From positions 41,051 through 105,050 of the forward strand of contig JAFATA010000040.1 in NCBI GenBank assembly GCA_019244165.1: DNA of 64,000 nt, written 5' to 3'. Shown here one piece after another: positions 1 to 8,451 of this stretch. This DNA is from Pseudonocardiales bacterium (lineage in GTDB: Bacteria; Actinomycetota; Actinomycetes; Mycobacteriales; Pseudonocardiaceae). A program made the translations under genes and the position numbers. Every line of letters begins with the position of its first letter. Within the stretch, counting starts at the first letter, position 1. The notes beneath the pieces are model-generated. The model was not told where the DNA came from. It made no database searches and saw only the letters and a list, made by a program, of their open reading frames with translations.

Positions 1-318
1 CTGCGGGGAGCGGGACCGCGCCGCAGGTGCCTGGAACGCCTCGTCGGGCCAGGGCGACGCTGACCTGTCCCCGGGCTCAGTGATATGCCCAGTGATATGC
101 CCCGTGGGAGCGGCCTCACACCGCTGGAACAGGTCCCGGACCTCCTCCGGGCGCTGCGGGTAAGGCGGAAGGGGCCGCAACACCTGGGTGCGCTCGGAGT
201 CGCCGACGTCGCTGGTGCGCACCCCCGGCGTGGCCCCCACAGAGTCGCTCTGGGCAGTGTCCCCCCCGACGGCAGTGCCCCCCCCAATGGCGCTGTCCCA
301 CCTGACGGTGCTCATGAT
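1..318 (-). CDS. N-terminal part of an unknown protein, cut by the window edge
   Basis: A reading frame opens at an ATG at 318 and stays open to base 1, giving at least 106 residues without a stop. The protein starts MSTVRWDSAIGGG and is rich in Gly, Ser, Thr and Pro, so the visible part is probably disordered; a more ordered stretch is LPPYPQRPEEVRDLFQRCE (about residues 49-67). No signal peptide or membrane segment is visible. It is divergent from the acyltransferase gene, which argues that the acyltransferase starts after 318. I do not recognise the family; the domain that would name it lies outside the window. Confidence 0.5.
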   Translation of the reverse strand, partial: MMSTVRWDSAIGGGTAVGGDTAQSDSVGATPGVRTSDVGDSERTQVLRPLPPYPQRPEEVRDLFQRCEAAPTGHITGHITEPGDRSASPWPDEAFQAPAARSRSPQ

Positions 319-466
319 CTGTGTCGGCGCCTCAGGTGGGGAGCTCTCCCAGCGAAACGGGGGCGGGAACGGGCTGGCCGCCTCGGGTGCACGCGCTGCA
401 GGCGACTCGTTCGGCTTCACTCTCTACCCCCTGGGGCTCATCGGGCCGGTAGGCCGGTGGCACATT

Positions 467-1732
467 GTGCACAACAGCCACTCTGCGTTCACAGCCGACC
501 TCCCGCCCCCGGTGGCCGGTGTTAGTCTCCCCGGCGTGCCGCTGCCCCCGAAGGCGCATTCGAACACCGGTTTCGCGTGGCTCAGGATGATCGGCGCGCT
601 GATCGTGGTGGTCGATCACTCCGCGCCGCTGACCGACGCGTCACGCCTGACGGTCTTTCCCACGTCGTGGAACTTCTCCCCCGGCTATGTCGCCTTGATG
701 GGATTCTTCGCGATGAGTGGGTACCAGATCAGCGACAGCTGGAGCCAGGATCCCTCGTGGTGGCGTTTCAGCGTGAAGCGGGTGCTGAGATTGTGGCCGC
801 CCCTGCTGCTGGTGGTGCTCGTCAGCGCCCTGGTGATCGGACCACTGGTCTCCACGTTGACCCCCGCTCAGTACTTTTCCACCCGGGGGACCTGGGGATA
901 CATCGTCCACAACGCGGGTTTGTACACGTTGCAGCATCGGCTGCCCGGGGTGTTCGACCACAATCCGTGGCCCTGGTCGGTGAACGGCGCGATCTGGACG
1001 CTGCCGATGGAGCTCACCGGCTACCTGATGGTGCTGGGATTGGGCGCCGCCGGGCTGTTCCGCCGGGCGCCGTGGATGACGATCGTACTCATGTTAGCCC
1101 TGGTCGGGCTGGATCGCCGATGCGAGGCGAGCATCGGCAACCCGGGGCATGGTGGCTCGTTTTTGCAGATGGCGATCGGGTCGATGGCGGCGTTCCTGGT
1201 CGCCTTCAGCATCGGCGTAGTGCTGCACACGTATCGGGACAAGATTCCGCTGTCCCCGTTCGTGGCGTACTCGCTGGTCGGACTGCAGATCGTCCTGCAC
1301 ACCACCCCAGCCGGGGCCTTCACTCTCCCGTTCATGGCCGGCTATGGCGCACTCGTGCTCGCGTTTCATTGGCCGGCGCGCCTGGAGGGCTACGATTCCT
1401 GGGTATTCGGCAGCTACGGCTTGTACGTGTGGGCGTTCCCGGTCCAGCAACTGCTGATCATGGCCGGCGCCAGCACCCAGTGGTTGCTCACGGTGACCGC
1501 GCTGCCGCTGACCTACCTGTGCGGCTGGCTGTCCTGGCGCTACGTCGAAGTGCCGACGTTGTCGTTGCGTCGTTACCTTCCGCGCCGCAAGCCGTGTCCC
1601 GCTTCCCCCCCTCCCGACGCCCCGAGTGCCACTCCCCCAGGCCCCGGTACCTCCAGCGGCAGTCCCCGACATCGCCTTGCCCAGCTGCGTGAGCGCCCCG
1701 AACACCCCGCCGTGCCGGTTGGCTCGGCGTAG
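467..1732 (+). CDS. Acyltransferase 3 family membrane protein (OafA/YrhL-like)
   Basis: An integral membrane O-acyltransferase expected to transfer an acyl group from a cytoplasmic donor to a sugar, lipid or cell-wall substrate. The conserved N-terminal block is visible (WLRMIGALIVVVDHSAP, with the catalytic-type His; then FFAMSGYQIS and RFSVKRVLRLWPP), followed by about ten hydrophobic segments and a proline-rich cytoplasmic tail. The frame is open from 188, but the divergent gene occupies up to 318, so I place the start at GTG 467 behind a weak GGTGG site; GTG 512 and GTG 536 are alternatives. The acceptor cannot be told from sequence. Confidence 0.8.
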   Translation: MHNSHSAFTADLPPPVAGVSLPGVPLPPKAHSNTGFAWLRMIGALIVVVDHSAPLTDASRLTVFPTSWNFSPGYVALMGFFAMSGYQISDSWSQDPSWWRFSVKRVLRLWPPLLLVVLVSALVIGPLVSTLTPAQYFSTRGTWGYIVHNAGLYTLQHRLPGVFDHNPWPWSVNGAIWTLPMELTGYLMVLGLGAAGLFRRAPWMTIVLMLALVGLDRRCEASIGNPGHGGSFLQMAIGSMAAFLVAFSIGVVLHTYRDKIPLSPFVAYSLVGLQIVLHTTPAGAFTLPFMAGYGALVLAFHWPARLEGYDSWVFGSYGLYVWAFPVQQLLIMAGASTQWLLTVTALPLTYLCGWLSWRYVEVPTLSLRRYLPRRKPCPASPPPDAPSATPPGPGTSSGSPRHRLAQLRERPEHPAVPVGSA

Positions 1733-1741
1733 CCTGGCGGC

Positions 1742-2422
1742 ATGGCGTTATTCGGACGCGATAAGAGCCGCATGGTGAGCGCCGAGGAGGCGCTACCCGG
1801 GCGGTCCACCCCGATGCCGGTGGCGCAGCGGCACGCCGTGAATGGCCATCGCATCATGCCCCCCTTCCCCGATGGCCTGCGCACCGCGGTGTTCGGGATG
1901 GGCTGCTTCTGGGGAGCCGAGCGGATGTTCTGGCGCCTCCCCGGGGTGTACTCCACCGCGGTGGGCTACGCGGGTGGCCATACTCCTAACCCCAGCTATG
2001 AGGAAGTGTGCTCGGGGCGGACCGGGCACGCCGAGGTGGTACTGGTGGTCTACGACCCGGCGCAGATCTCCTACCCCGAGCTGCTGCGGGTGTTCTGGGA
2101 AGGCCACGACCCAACACAAGGCATGCGGCAGGGCAATGACGTGGGCACCCAGTACCGTTCCGCGATCTACACCACCGACGCCGACCAGCTCGCCGAGGCG
2201 CAGGCGAGCCGGAATACCTACCAGCGCGCGCTCAGCGCCGCCGGACGGGGTCAGATCACCACCGACATCGCTGCCCTGCGCGACTTCTGCTACGCCGAGG
2301 ACTACCACCAGCAGTATTTAAGCGATGCCAAGAATCCCAGCGGCTACTGCGGCATCGGCGGAACAGGTGTGCGCATGGGCGGCCCATTGGAGGGTCCTGC
2401 GGTCACGCAGTGTCCCGGCTAG
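1742..2422 (+). CDS. msrA: Peptide-methionine (S)-S-oxide reductase MsrA
   Basis: Reduces methionine-S-sulfoxide in free or protein-bound methionine, repairing oxidised proteins in the cytoplasm with thioredoxin as electron donor. The active-site motif GCFWG (Cys about residue 59) and the downstream family blocks [21 protein letters not shown] and EDYHQQYL are all present. At 226 residues it has the longer N-terminal extension common in actinobacteria. It follows the acyltransferase by 9 bases and may be co-transcribed. A 9-bp-stem hairpin lies about 60 bases beyond the stop. Confidence 0.95.
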   Translation: MALFGRDKSRMVSAEEALPGRSTPMPVAQRHAVNGHRIMPPFPDGLRTAVFGMGCFWGAERMFWRLPGVYSTAVGYAGGHTPNPSYEEVCSGRTGHAEVVLVVYDPAQISYPELLRVFWEGHDPTQGMRQGNDVGTQYRSAIYTTDADQLAEAQASRNTYQRALSAAGRGQITTDIAALRDFCYAEDYHQQYLSDAKNPSGYCGIGGTGVRMGGPLEGPAVTQCPG

Positions 2423-2479
2423 CCCCTGCAGGTTCCCGCGGTCAGCTGGCCTGGCGGTAACGATCATAATCATCCCACA

Positions 2480-2505
2480 GATGTAGCCACCTCTCGGGCT
2501 ACATC
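2480..2505. terminator. Hairpin after msrA
   Basis: GATGTAGCC pairs perfectly with GGCTACATC around an 8-base loop. It sits between msrA and the next gene. There is no clear T-tract after it, so it could terminate transcription or only stabilise the msrA transcript end. Confidence 0.4.
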
Positions 2506-2629
2506 GTCTCATTGAGCGGGACTGCATGACCGGGGGTACGTGGAAGACAGTCTGTGGAGATGACGATATCTCCCCATTTGTAGTGCACGGTTGGTGACGC
2601 ACCCTGCAGGGTGTCCGAGGGGAGGCTCG

Positions 2630-3535
2630 ATGTCTTCCATACGCTGGCTCGTCCGCTGGGTGCTCATCATAGCGGTGATAAGCACGTGCGCGCTGCTTAC
2701 ACTCACCGTGGGTATGACACGCGCCGACTCAGTCACAGATGAGGGCACGGAAAGAAAAGTACCGCCTGGCTCTGCCGTCGGTATCGACCGCAGAACCACG
2801 CCACCCGTTCTCGTGACCGTCTCCGAGGCGACCATGGCCACCGTGAATCCTCCCGGGGACCGCTGTGGCCCCCACGGCGCCTCCTGCATGCACCACACGC
2901 CCACCAGCAGAGGCTCCTCCGAGAGCGATTCCTCCCGTGGCGGCTCCCGTGGGAGCGGCAGACGCTGTGGCCCCGGGCATCCCCACTGTGTCGACTCTTC
3001 CGGTGGCGACGGCGGACGTTGTGGCCCGTGGAACCACTACTGTGGTCCCTCCCCCAGACAACCTCACCCGCGGGGAACTCACCCGGAGCCTTCTGTGCCC
3101 CGGGTGATGAAGCCTCCGGTAGCCCCGATAGTGGTACCTCCCGTGGTCCCGCTGGTGGAGCCTCCCGCACCTCCCGTGGCGAAGCCTCCTGCACCTCCCG
3201 TGGTGGAGTCTCCTGTGACCCCCATGGTGAAGCCTCCCGGGACCCCGATGAGCTTCTCTAAGCTGATTCCGTGGTTGTGGGCAATGATCGTTGCGCTAAT
3301 CCTGCTGGGCCTCGGGCTATTAGCCCTCTTGGGCCTCTTGGCCTGGAGTGCCGTTCGTGGTCGACAAAAGCAGAAATGGGTACACACGCATGTCCAAGCT
3401 ATTGCTGGAGCCGCTCCCGGCGTTGATGTTGAGGTCATGGAGTCCCGAACGGACCATTCGCCACCAACATGGGTCGTACGCCTCGAGCCACACGCTGATA
3501 GCGGCAGGCAGGTTCTTGAGGAGGTACACCAGTGA
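2630..3535 (+). CDS. Two-span membrane protein with a long proline-rich outer region
   Basis: Start chosen at ATG 2630 behind GGGGAGG. Residues about 6-27 form a hydrophobic segment (LVRWVLIIAVISTC). A Ser/Gly/Cys-rich stretch with repeated RCGP motifs follows, then a run of Pro-Pro-Val/Ala-Pro repeats (about residues 160-205), a second strong membrane span (about 215-240), and a charged C-terminal tail of about 60 residues ending in a short alpha/beta-like segment. The Pro-rich part is probably outside the membrane and could span the cell wall. It overlaps the next gene by 4 bases (GTGA), so the two are translationally coupled. I do not recognise the family; the repeated RCGP cysteines could be disulfide-linked outside the cell. 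Confidence 0.7.
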   Translation: MSSIRWLVRWVLIIAVISTCALLTLTVGMTRADSVTDEGTERKVPPGSAVGIDRRTTPPVLVTVSEATMATVNPPGDRCGPHGASCMHHTPTSRGSSESDSSRGGSRGSGRRCGPGHPHCVDSSGGDGGRCGPWNHYCGPSPRQPHPRGTHPEPSVPRVMKPPVAPIVVPPVVPLVEPPAPPVAKPPAPPVVESPVTPMVKPPGTPMSFSKLIPWLWAMIVALILLGLGLLALLGLLAWSAVRGRQKQKWVHTHVQAIAGAAPGVDVEVMESRTDHSPPTWVVRLEPHADSGRQVLEEVHQ

Positions 3536-4278
3536 GTAGTTCAACCGAACACCCCGGGCCGTTGTCGGTGCGGGCGTTCCTTCTCGGCGACGCCACCGGT
3601 GCCGACACCGTGGAAGCCCTGACCCACTCGCTCAGCGAACAAGGTATGACCCAATCCGCGGTCTACGGCCTCCACAGCCTGTCCGGTTCGGCCCTGCAGG
3701 CTGTCAACCACGAAATCGCCACCGTCGCCGACGGGCTTCTGAACCTCGACCTCGGGAACGTCCTGATCTCCGGTTGGTGCAAGTACACCGACCTGACCAA
3801 AGCGGCAGAGCGCACACTTGCTGCTCCAGGCAGCGAGGAGGTCGTGGTCCTGGCAACGCACCGCGTCGTCTCGACACATCACCCATCCATCGAGCTGCTC
3901 ATCGATGGCGTCAAGGTCCACACCTTCGTTTTCGAGGTAAAAGTGGTATTTGACCTCAACGGAGTCACAGCAGTGCTGCGACAGGGTGGGCTGGTGGCAC
4001 TGCGAGGAGGAGAATGCGTAGTCACCGCAACACTCATCCTAGAAGGAACACCACTGGAGCTATCCCGGAAGGGTCGCGTCGATCTCGCCCTGGTCCTTCC
4101 GCTTCACCGGCCTATCCCGCTGACTCGGCAGGCCCGCCACACGCCCGCCGCTCACCTCGACCACCCAGTTCTCCTCGGTCAGCCAGGTGCCATCCCCATG
4201 CGGGCGGGCCATGTCGGTGACGGCCACTGTGGGCGCCAAGCTGGTTGGGCAGGCACGGCTTGGCGCCTCTCGGCGTGA
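3532..4278 (+). CDS. Unknown protein coupled to the proline-rich membrane protein
   Basis: Starts with GTG inside the stop of the preceding gene. Residues about 1-185 look like a real folded protein: an acidic N-terminal helical part, a segment LNLDLGNVLISGWCKYTDL, then alternating hydrophobic strands (IELLIDGVKVHTFVFEVKV). The last 50 or so residues (from about RQARHTPAAHLD) have a different, low-quality composition and lie over an antisense reading frame, suggesting that the original stop has been lost. No signal peptide or membrane span. I recall similar hypothetical proteins in actinobacteria but no function. Coupling suggests that it works with the upstream membrane protein at its cytoplasmic face. 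Confidence 0.65.
   Translation: MSSSTEHPGPLSVRAFLLGDATGADTVEALTHSLSEQGMTQSAVYGLHSLSGSALQAVNHEIATVADGLLNLDLGNVLISGWCKYTDLTKAAERTLAAPGSEEVVVLATHRVVSTHHPSIELLIDGVKVHTFVFEVKVVFDLNGVTAVLRQGGLVALRGGECVVTATLILEGTPLELSRKGRVDLALVLPLHRPIPLTRQARHTPAAHLDHPVLLGQPGAIPMRAGHVGDGHCGRQAGWAGTAWRLSA
4060..4212 (-). pseudogene. Possible remnant of a small actinobacterial protein
   Basis: The antisense frame from ATG 4212 encodes 50 residues including GDGTWLTEENWVVEV, which resembles the start of a small family of actinobacterial hypothetical proteins (recollection, not a search). The rest, ending DQGEIDATLPG, does not continue like that family. It overlaps the doubtful C-terminal end of the gene on the plus strand, so one of the two frames here is debris. 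Confidence 0.25.
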
Positions 4279-4330
4279 TGACTCGTCGTCCGGGTCAGCA
4301 GGTGATCGCGCAGATGGTCGATGTCCCACG

Positions 4331-4834
4331 CTACGCCGAGTCGTTGTAGTGCTGGGCGCGGAGCTGACGTCGGAGGCGCACAGTCGTCCCGTACGGGCCC
4401 CGCACTACCTGCGTCTCGGTCGTGAGCTGATGCATGAGCGGGAGTCCACGACCGCGGTAACCGGCGGAATCAGTGGGGCACCGCCAGCTACCGTTGTCGG
4501 TGACGGTGACGGTGATCTGGCCGTCGGCGACACTCGCCTGCAACCGAACAAACCCTGGTGCCGTGTGCGCCGTGAAGGCATGCTCGGCAGCGTTAGCGAG
4601 AGCTTCATACACCGCAAGGGCAAGGTCCTCAGCCGCGTCCTCTGCCATCAGATTGTCAACCCAGCGACGGAACGTCCGGCGCAAAGCGGTGGCGTTCTGC
4701 GCGGTCGCAGCCACAGTCATGTCCAGCTGCGGCACAGCTAACTGCCGCTCCGTTGGGCCATGGGATCGCCCACAGCAGCCAGGCCGAGCCATGGGAGGGG
4801 AGTTCCCCGCATCTGGCTGGCTAATCGTGCACAT
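4331..4834 (-). CDS. ATP-binding anti-sigma factor (RsbW/SpoIIAB-like)
   Basis: A GHKL-fold ATP-binding protein of the switch-kinase type, which binds a sigma factor or an anti-sigma antagonist. Visible motifs are the N-box-like ALAVYEALANAAEHAF, the G1-type VTDNGSWRCP and the G2-type GYRGRGLPLMHQL. The ordered domain starts near MTVAATAQN. I chose ATG 4834 because AAAGGA lies just upstream; ATG 4792 is an alternative. It lies 280 bases from a divergent STAS protein and a second anti-sigma-like kinase, so the three may form one partner-switching set. Its sigma target is not in the window. Confidence 0.8.
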   Translation of the reverse strand: MCTISQPDAGNSPPMARPGCCGRSHGPTERQLAVPQLDMTVAATAQNATALRRTFRRWVDNLMAEDAAEDLALAVYEALANAAEHAFTAHTAPGFVRLQASVADGQITVTVTDNGSWRCPTDSAGYRGRGLPLMHQLTTETQVVRGPYGTTVRLRRQLRAQHYNDSA

Positions 4835-5111
4835 CGTCCTTTGCGGGGCGACACCGCAGGGCCAGGTCGGTACTGCTCGGCTCTGCGGCCAACGGCCACC
4901 GGGCCCAGGATGCGGGCGACGGGCGACGGCACGTACCGTGCGCATTCAGCACCCCGCAGCAATGGTTACACTGTGCATACGGACTGTTACTAACCGCCAC
5001 GCATGTTCAGGTTCACATTCCGAGTTCTATCGTTAGTCCACATCATGCGTAGCGTCTGCCACCGCTCCTGCCACCGCCCGGCATGCTGCCGAGGCCAGTT
5101 AGGGTGCGAGG

Positions 5112-5537
5112 GTGCATAAGTCTGGTGAGGGCGAGCCCGGTACTGACGTGGGCGCTCGGGGTCCGGCGGCCGAGCAGGTGATGCGAGTCGACACCGCCCG
5201 CGTGATGCGCGCCCAAGCGCAAGCGCTGGTGGTGACGGTGGCCGGGGAAATCGATGTACTCACCGTGCAACGGTTGCGCGCCGCAGTCACCGCCGGCTTC
5301 GACCAGCTCCGCGACGGTGAGATCTTGGTCGTTGACCTGACCAACGTGACGTTTCTGGGCTCGCCGGGTCTACAGGCCCTTGTCGAGGCCACCCGGGCTG
5401 CCCGGCGACGCCACGAGCCGCTGCGCATCGTGGTCGATAACACCCGTCCGGTGGTCCGCCCGATCCAGCTCACCGGACTGGACGGCATTCTCGCCCTGTA
5501 CAACACCGTCGAGCAGGCTTTGCAGCCCGCGTCCTGA
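5112..5537 (+). CDS. STAS-domain anti-sigma factor antagonist
   Basis: A 141-residue single STAS domain (about residues 30-138) of the RsbV/SpoIIAA type, which would release a sigma factor by binding its anti-sigma factor. The core reads VVDLTNVTFLGSPGLQALVEA. In SpoIIAA the corresponding segment is D-S-S-G with the second Ser phosphorylated; here it is G-S-P-G, so only the first Ser remains. Start is GTG 5112 after AGGGTGCGAGG. It is followed by an ATP-binding anti-sigma kinase on the same strand, its likely partner. Confidence 0.85.
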   Translation: MHKSGEGEPGTDVGARGPAAEQVMRVDTARVMRAQAQALVVTVAGEIDVLTVQRLRAAVTAGFDQLRDGEILVVDLTNVTFLGSPGLQALVEATRAARRRHEPLRIVVDNTRPVVRPIQLTGLDGILALYNTVEQALQPAS

Positions 5538-5663
5538 GACTCCCGGGATGCTGTGGCCGTTGGCATCCTGGCTGGCCGGCACGGCTGCCGCAACCGTCCG
5601 GCGGCACGGGATGGGTTGATCCAAATTGCCGCAGATCGCAGCGAGCACCATAATGCGTGGGCG

Positions 5664-6179
5664 ATGCCGCCTCCACGTAATACCGAAGGCGCCTTGCCGC
5701 CGGCAGCCTCGCAGCGGGGTATGCCCGAGCCCCCCACCAACCCAGCAACGTCCCGGGAAAGGCGCCAACCGCTGCGGCTGACACTGCCCGCAGACCCGGT
5801 CGCGCCGTCGGTGGCGCGGCAGCAGGTGCGGGAGTGGCTGGCCGCATGGTCGTGGCCGGCGGATCAGTCCGACGACATCATGCTGGCCGTCAGCGAAGCC
5901 GTCAGCAACGCCATCGAGTACGCCTACCTGGAGCAACCCCCGGGAGTAGTGGACATCCGCGGTGGAGTCGAGACGACTCCCGACGGCGGGCAGCGGGCTA
6001 CGATCACCGTGCGTGACCACGGCCGCTGGCGCCCGGCACCCTGTGACGACGAAAATCGGCGCCGGGGCATCCCGCTCATGCACGCCTGCATGGCCACCGT
6101 CGCCATCACCCAGCCCAACGACCGGCCAGGCACCCAGGTCGTGCTGCGCAGCAAACCCCTCCCACCACCCACCCCATAG
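5664..6179 (+). CDS. ATP-binding anti-sigma factor / serine kinase
   Basis: Second GHKL switch-kinase in this region. The motifs are DDIMLAVSEAVSNAIEYAY (N-box), VRDHGRWRPAP (G1) and RRRGIPLMHACM (G2). The frame is open from 5553, but the family-like part starts near LRLTLPADP, so I place the start at ATG 5664; upstream GTGs are possible. It follows the STAS gene on the same strand, the usual arrangement for a kinase and its antagonist. It ends in a proline run (LPPPTP). Confidence 0.8.
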   Translation: MPPPRNTEGALPPAASQRGMPEPPTNPATSRERRQPLRLTLPADPVAPSVARQQVREWLAAWSWPADQSDDIMLAVSEAVSNAIEYAYLEQPPGVVDIRGGVETTPDGGQRATITVRDHGRWRPAPCDDENRRRGIPLMHACMATVAITQPNDRPGTQVVLRSKPLPPPTP

Positions 6180-6218
6180 GCCAAGCGATGGCGATGCTGA
6201 AGGCTGGTGCCGGGCTGC

Positions 6219-6506
6219 TCAGGATGTGCCGCCCTCGCCGGAGCTAGAGCTGTCCTGGACTTTCTCGACAAGCGGCTCAGCCTTCTCCCTGGCTTTCTCG
6301 ACGAGCGGCTCAGCCTGTTCCTTAGCTTTCTCGACAAGCAACTCAGCCTTCTCCTTGGCCTCCTCGACAAGCGACTCAGCTTTCTCCATGACCTTGTCGA
6401 CGAGTGGCTCCGCCTTCTCGATGGCCTGATCCGCCAGGTCCTTGGTCTGATCCGCCAGATCCTTGGTCTGATCCGCCGGATCCTTGGTCTTGTCGGCTGA
6501 AGTCAT
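6219..6506 (-). CDS. Helical 11-residue-repeat protein
   Basis: A short acidic/basic protein made almost wholly of repeats. After MTSADKTKDP come three heptads of the type DLADQTK, then five tandem 11-residue units of the form EKAEPLVEKAK, and a disordered tail DSSSSGEGGTS. Eleven-residue units with this pattern form extended or right-handed amphipathic helices, as in LEA group 3 and apolipoprotein-like proteins, which suggests a stress, membrane-surface or scaffold role (inference). Start at ATG 6506 behind AAGGGAG; ATG 6533 is possible. No signal peptide. Confidence 0.75.
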   Translation of the reverse strand: MTSADKTKDPADQTKDLADQTKDLADQAIEKAEPLVDKVMEKAESLVEEAKEKAELLVEKAKEQAEPLVEKAREKAEPLVEKVQDSSSSGEGGTS

Positions 6507-6776
6507 TGTATTCGCCGCTCCCTTGTTTCCCATCGGGATACTGCGATCCCTGCACTCAATAGGGGTATACGGAAGGCGGTTGACAGCATAGCGCCCCGCA
6601 CCGCTTCGTGGGAGGAAGATCGCCCGACTCGGGGAAGGATCGCTCCACCACTCGCGGCAGATGGCCGGCTGGCTACCTCGTGCATGTCCGCTTGCCGCGA
6701 TGCCGAACGCCTTGCAGACCACCTTGGCGGAGACTCCACTGCACCTCGACGGTCATACGGCCATAACGGCAGGCAG

Positions 6777-7202
6777 TCAGCGGTCGAACTTGGTCGTGAG
6801 GACGATCGACGACGTGGTGCGCTCGACGCCGGAGATACCGCCGATGCGATCGAGGACGCGGTCTACCTCTGCCGTGCTCTCCGCAGCCACCATCGCGATG
6901 AGGTCGAATGGCCCGCTGACCGTGTGCAGCGTTCGGACCGCAGGGATCCGGCGCAGCGTCTGCTGCACATGCTCCCCCCGCTTGGGGTCGATGATGATGG
7001 CGACATGGGCGGTGACGCGCTGCCCGGTCGCCGCCGGCCCAAGCCGGACGGTGTAGCCGGCAATCACGCCGCGGTGTTCCAGGCGGGCGATGCGCTCCTG
7101 CAGCGTCGAGCGAGCCAGGTGCAGCCGTCTAGCCAGCACGGCGACCGGCTGGCGGGCGTTATCACTGAGCAGCTCGAGGATCCGCTGGTCGAACTCGTCC
7201 AT
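6777..7202 (-). CDS. Lrp/AsnC family transcriptional regulator
   Basis: 141 residues with an N-terminal winged helix-turn-helix (DEFDQRILELLSDNAR, then LARSTLQERIARLEHRGVI) and a C-terminal RAM effector domain (VTAHVAIIIDPKRG and VSGPFDLIAMVA). This family binds amino acids and usually regulates neighbouring amino-acid genes. It is divergent from the lysine-degradation operon with only 112 bases between, so it is the likely regulator of that operon, probably sensing lysine or a product (inference). Confidence 0.9.
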   Translation of the reverse strand: MDEFDQRILELLSDNARQPVAVLARRLHLARSTLQERIARLEHRGVIAGYTVRLGPAATGQRVTAHVAIIIDPKRGEHVQQTLRRIPAVRTLHTVSGPFDLIAMVAAESTAEVDRVLDRIGGISGVERTTSSIVLTTKFDR

Positions 7203-7314
7203 GGACGCATTCTCACCGATCTGACGGCTGAAGCCGGCAATGCGCCGGTGCTGCGGGTCGGGATCGGGCGATGAGCCTGGCCACTACGGCGGTGACCGGT
7301 CGTAGGTTCGCTTT

Positions 7315-8451
7315 ATGCCGAACTCCAGGCATGACGGAAACAACAGCCACGACAGCCGCACTCGGGCGCTCGTCGTCGGCGGCGGCAAGATCGGCACGGC
7401 CATCGCCAGCCTGCTGGCCGCCACCCCCGACTACGAGGTGACCGTGCTCGACCGCTCCGAGCGGGCGCTGCGGTGGGCCGAGGGCCTGGGGGTGCACCCG
7501 GTGCAGGGTGATACCTCCGACACCGCCTTGCTCGAGCGGTTGGCCGGCAGCAACGACATGGTGCTCAGCGCCGTCCCCTTCCCCTTGACCACCAGCGTCG
7601 CTCACGCCGCGCGGAAAGCCGGTACCCACTACTTCGACCTCACCGAGGATCGGGACTCAGCCCAGGCGGTTGCCGCCATGGCCAAGGACGCACCGGCCGT
7701 ACTCATGCCCCAGTGTGGCCTGGCGCCCGGGTTCGTGTCGGTGGCCGCGGCCGCCCTGACCAGGGCGTTCGACGAGTTGCGGTCGGTGTGCCTGCGGGTC
7801 GGTGCCCTGCCCGAGTTCCCGACCAACGCCCTGAAGTACAACCTCACCTGGTCCACCGAGGGACTCATCAACGAGTACTGCAACCCCTGCCAGGCCATCG
7901 TCGATGGTGAGCTGGCCGAGGTGCCGCCGCTGGCCGACCTGGAGGCGTTCTGCCTGGACGGCGTGGCCTACGAGGCATTTACCACCTCCGGTGGGCTGGG
8001 CACGCTGGGCGAGAGCCTGCTGGGTCGGGTGGAGACCCTCAACTACAAGACCGTGCGCTACCCCGGTCACTGCGAGATCATGAAGCTGCTGCTGCGGGAG
8101 CTGCGCCTGGCTCGCCGGCGTGATGTGCTTAAGGAGGTCTTGGAGAGCGCCATACCGGTGACCGACCAGGACGTGGTGGTGGTCTTCGTCAGCGCCTCCG
8201 GTACCCGGGACGGGGTGCTCACCCAGGAGAGCTTCGCGCGCAAGGTCTATGCCACCGACCTGGGCGGCCGGCGCCTGTCGGCCATCCAGCTCACCACCGC
8301 GGCGGGGATCTGCGCCATGGCCGATCTGGTCCGGGAGGAAAAGCTGCCGACGTCCGGGCTGCTGCGGCAGGAGGAGTGCCCGTTGGAGGAGTTCCTGGCG
8401 AACCGGTTCGGGTCGCTGTATCTGCGGGGCAAGGAGGTGAGCACGAGATGA
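7315..8451 (+). CDS. Saccharopine dehydrogenase-family enzyme, probably lysine 6-dehydrogenase
   Basis: NAD(P)-binding Rossmann N-terminus (ALVVGGGKIGTAIASLLA) followed by the saccharopine-dehydrogenase-family catalytic part (KYNLTWSTEGLINEYCNPC). At 378 residues it matches lysine 6-dehydrogenases, which deaminate L-lysine directly to 2-aminoadipate-6-semialdehyde with NAD. That fits the next gene, which would oxidise this semialdehyde, and the absence of a lysine-ketoglutarate reductase. A classical saccharopine dehydrogenase is the alternative. Its stop overlaps the next start (ATGA). Confidence 0.8.
   Translation: MPNSRHDGNNSHDSRTRALVVGGGKIGTAIASLLAATPDYEVTVLDRSERALRWAEGLGVHPVQGDTSDTALLERLAGSNDMVLSAVPFPLTTSVAHAARKAGTHYFDLTEDRDSAQAVAAMAKDAPAVLMPQCGLAPGFVSVAAAALTRAFDELRSVCLRVGALPEFPTNALKYNLTWSTEGLINEYCNPCQAIVDGELAEVPPLADLEAFCLDGVAYEAFTTSGGLGTLGESLLGRVETLNYKTVRYPGHCEIMKLLLRELRLARRRDVLKEVLESAIPVTDQDVVVVFVSASGTRDGVLTQESFARKVYATDLGGRRLSAIQLTTAAGICAMADLVREEKLPTSGLLRQEECPLEEFLANRFGSLYLRGKEVSTR

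Noticed and set aside
188..466. N-terminal extension of the acyltransferase frame
   Set aside because: It overlaps the divergent gene starting at 318 and has no membrane-protein character.
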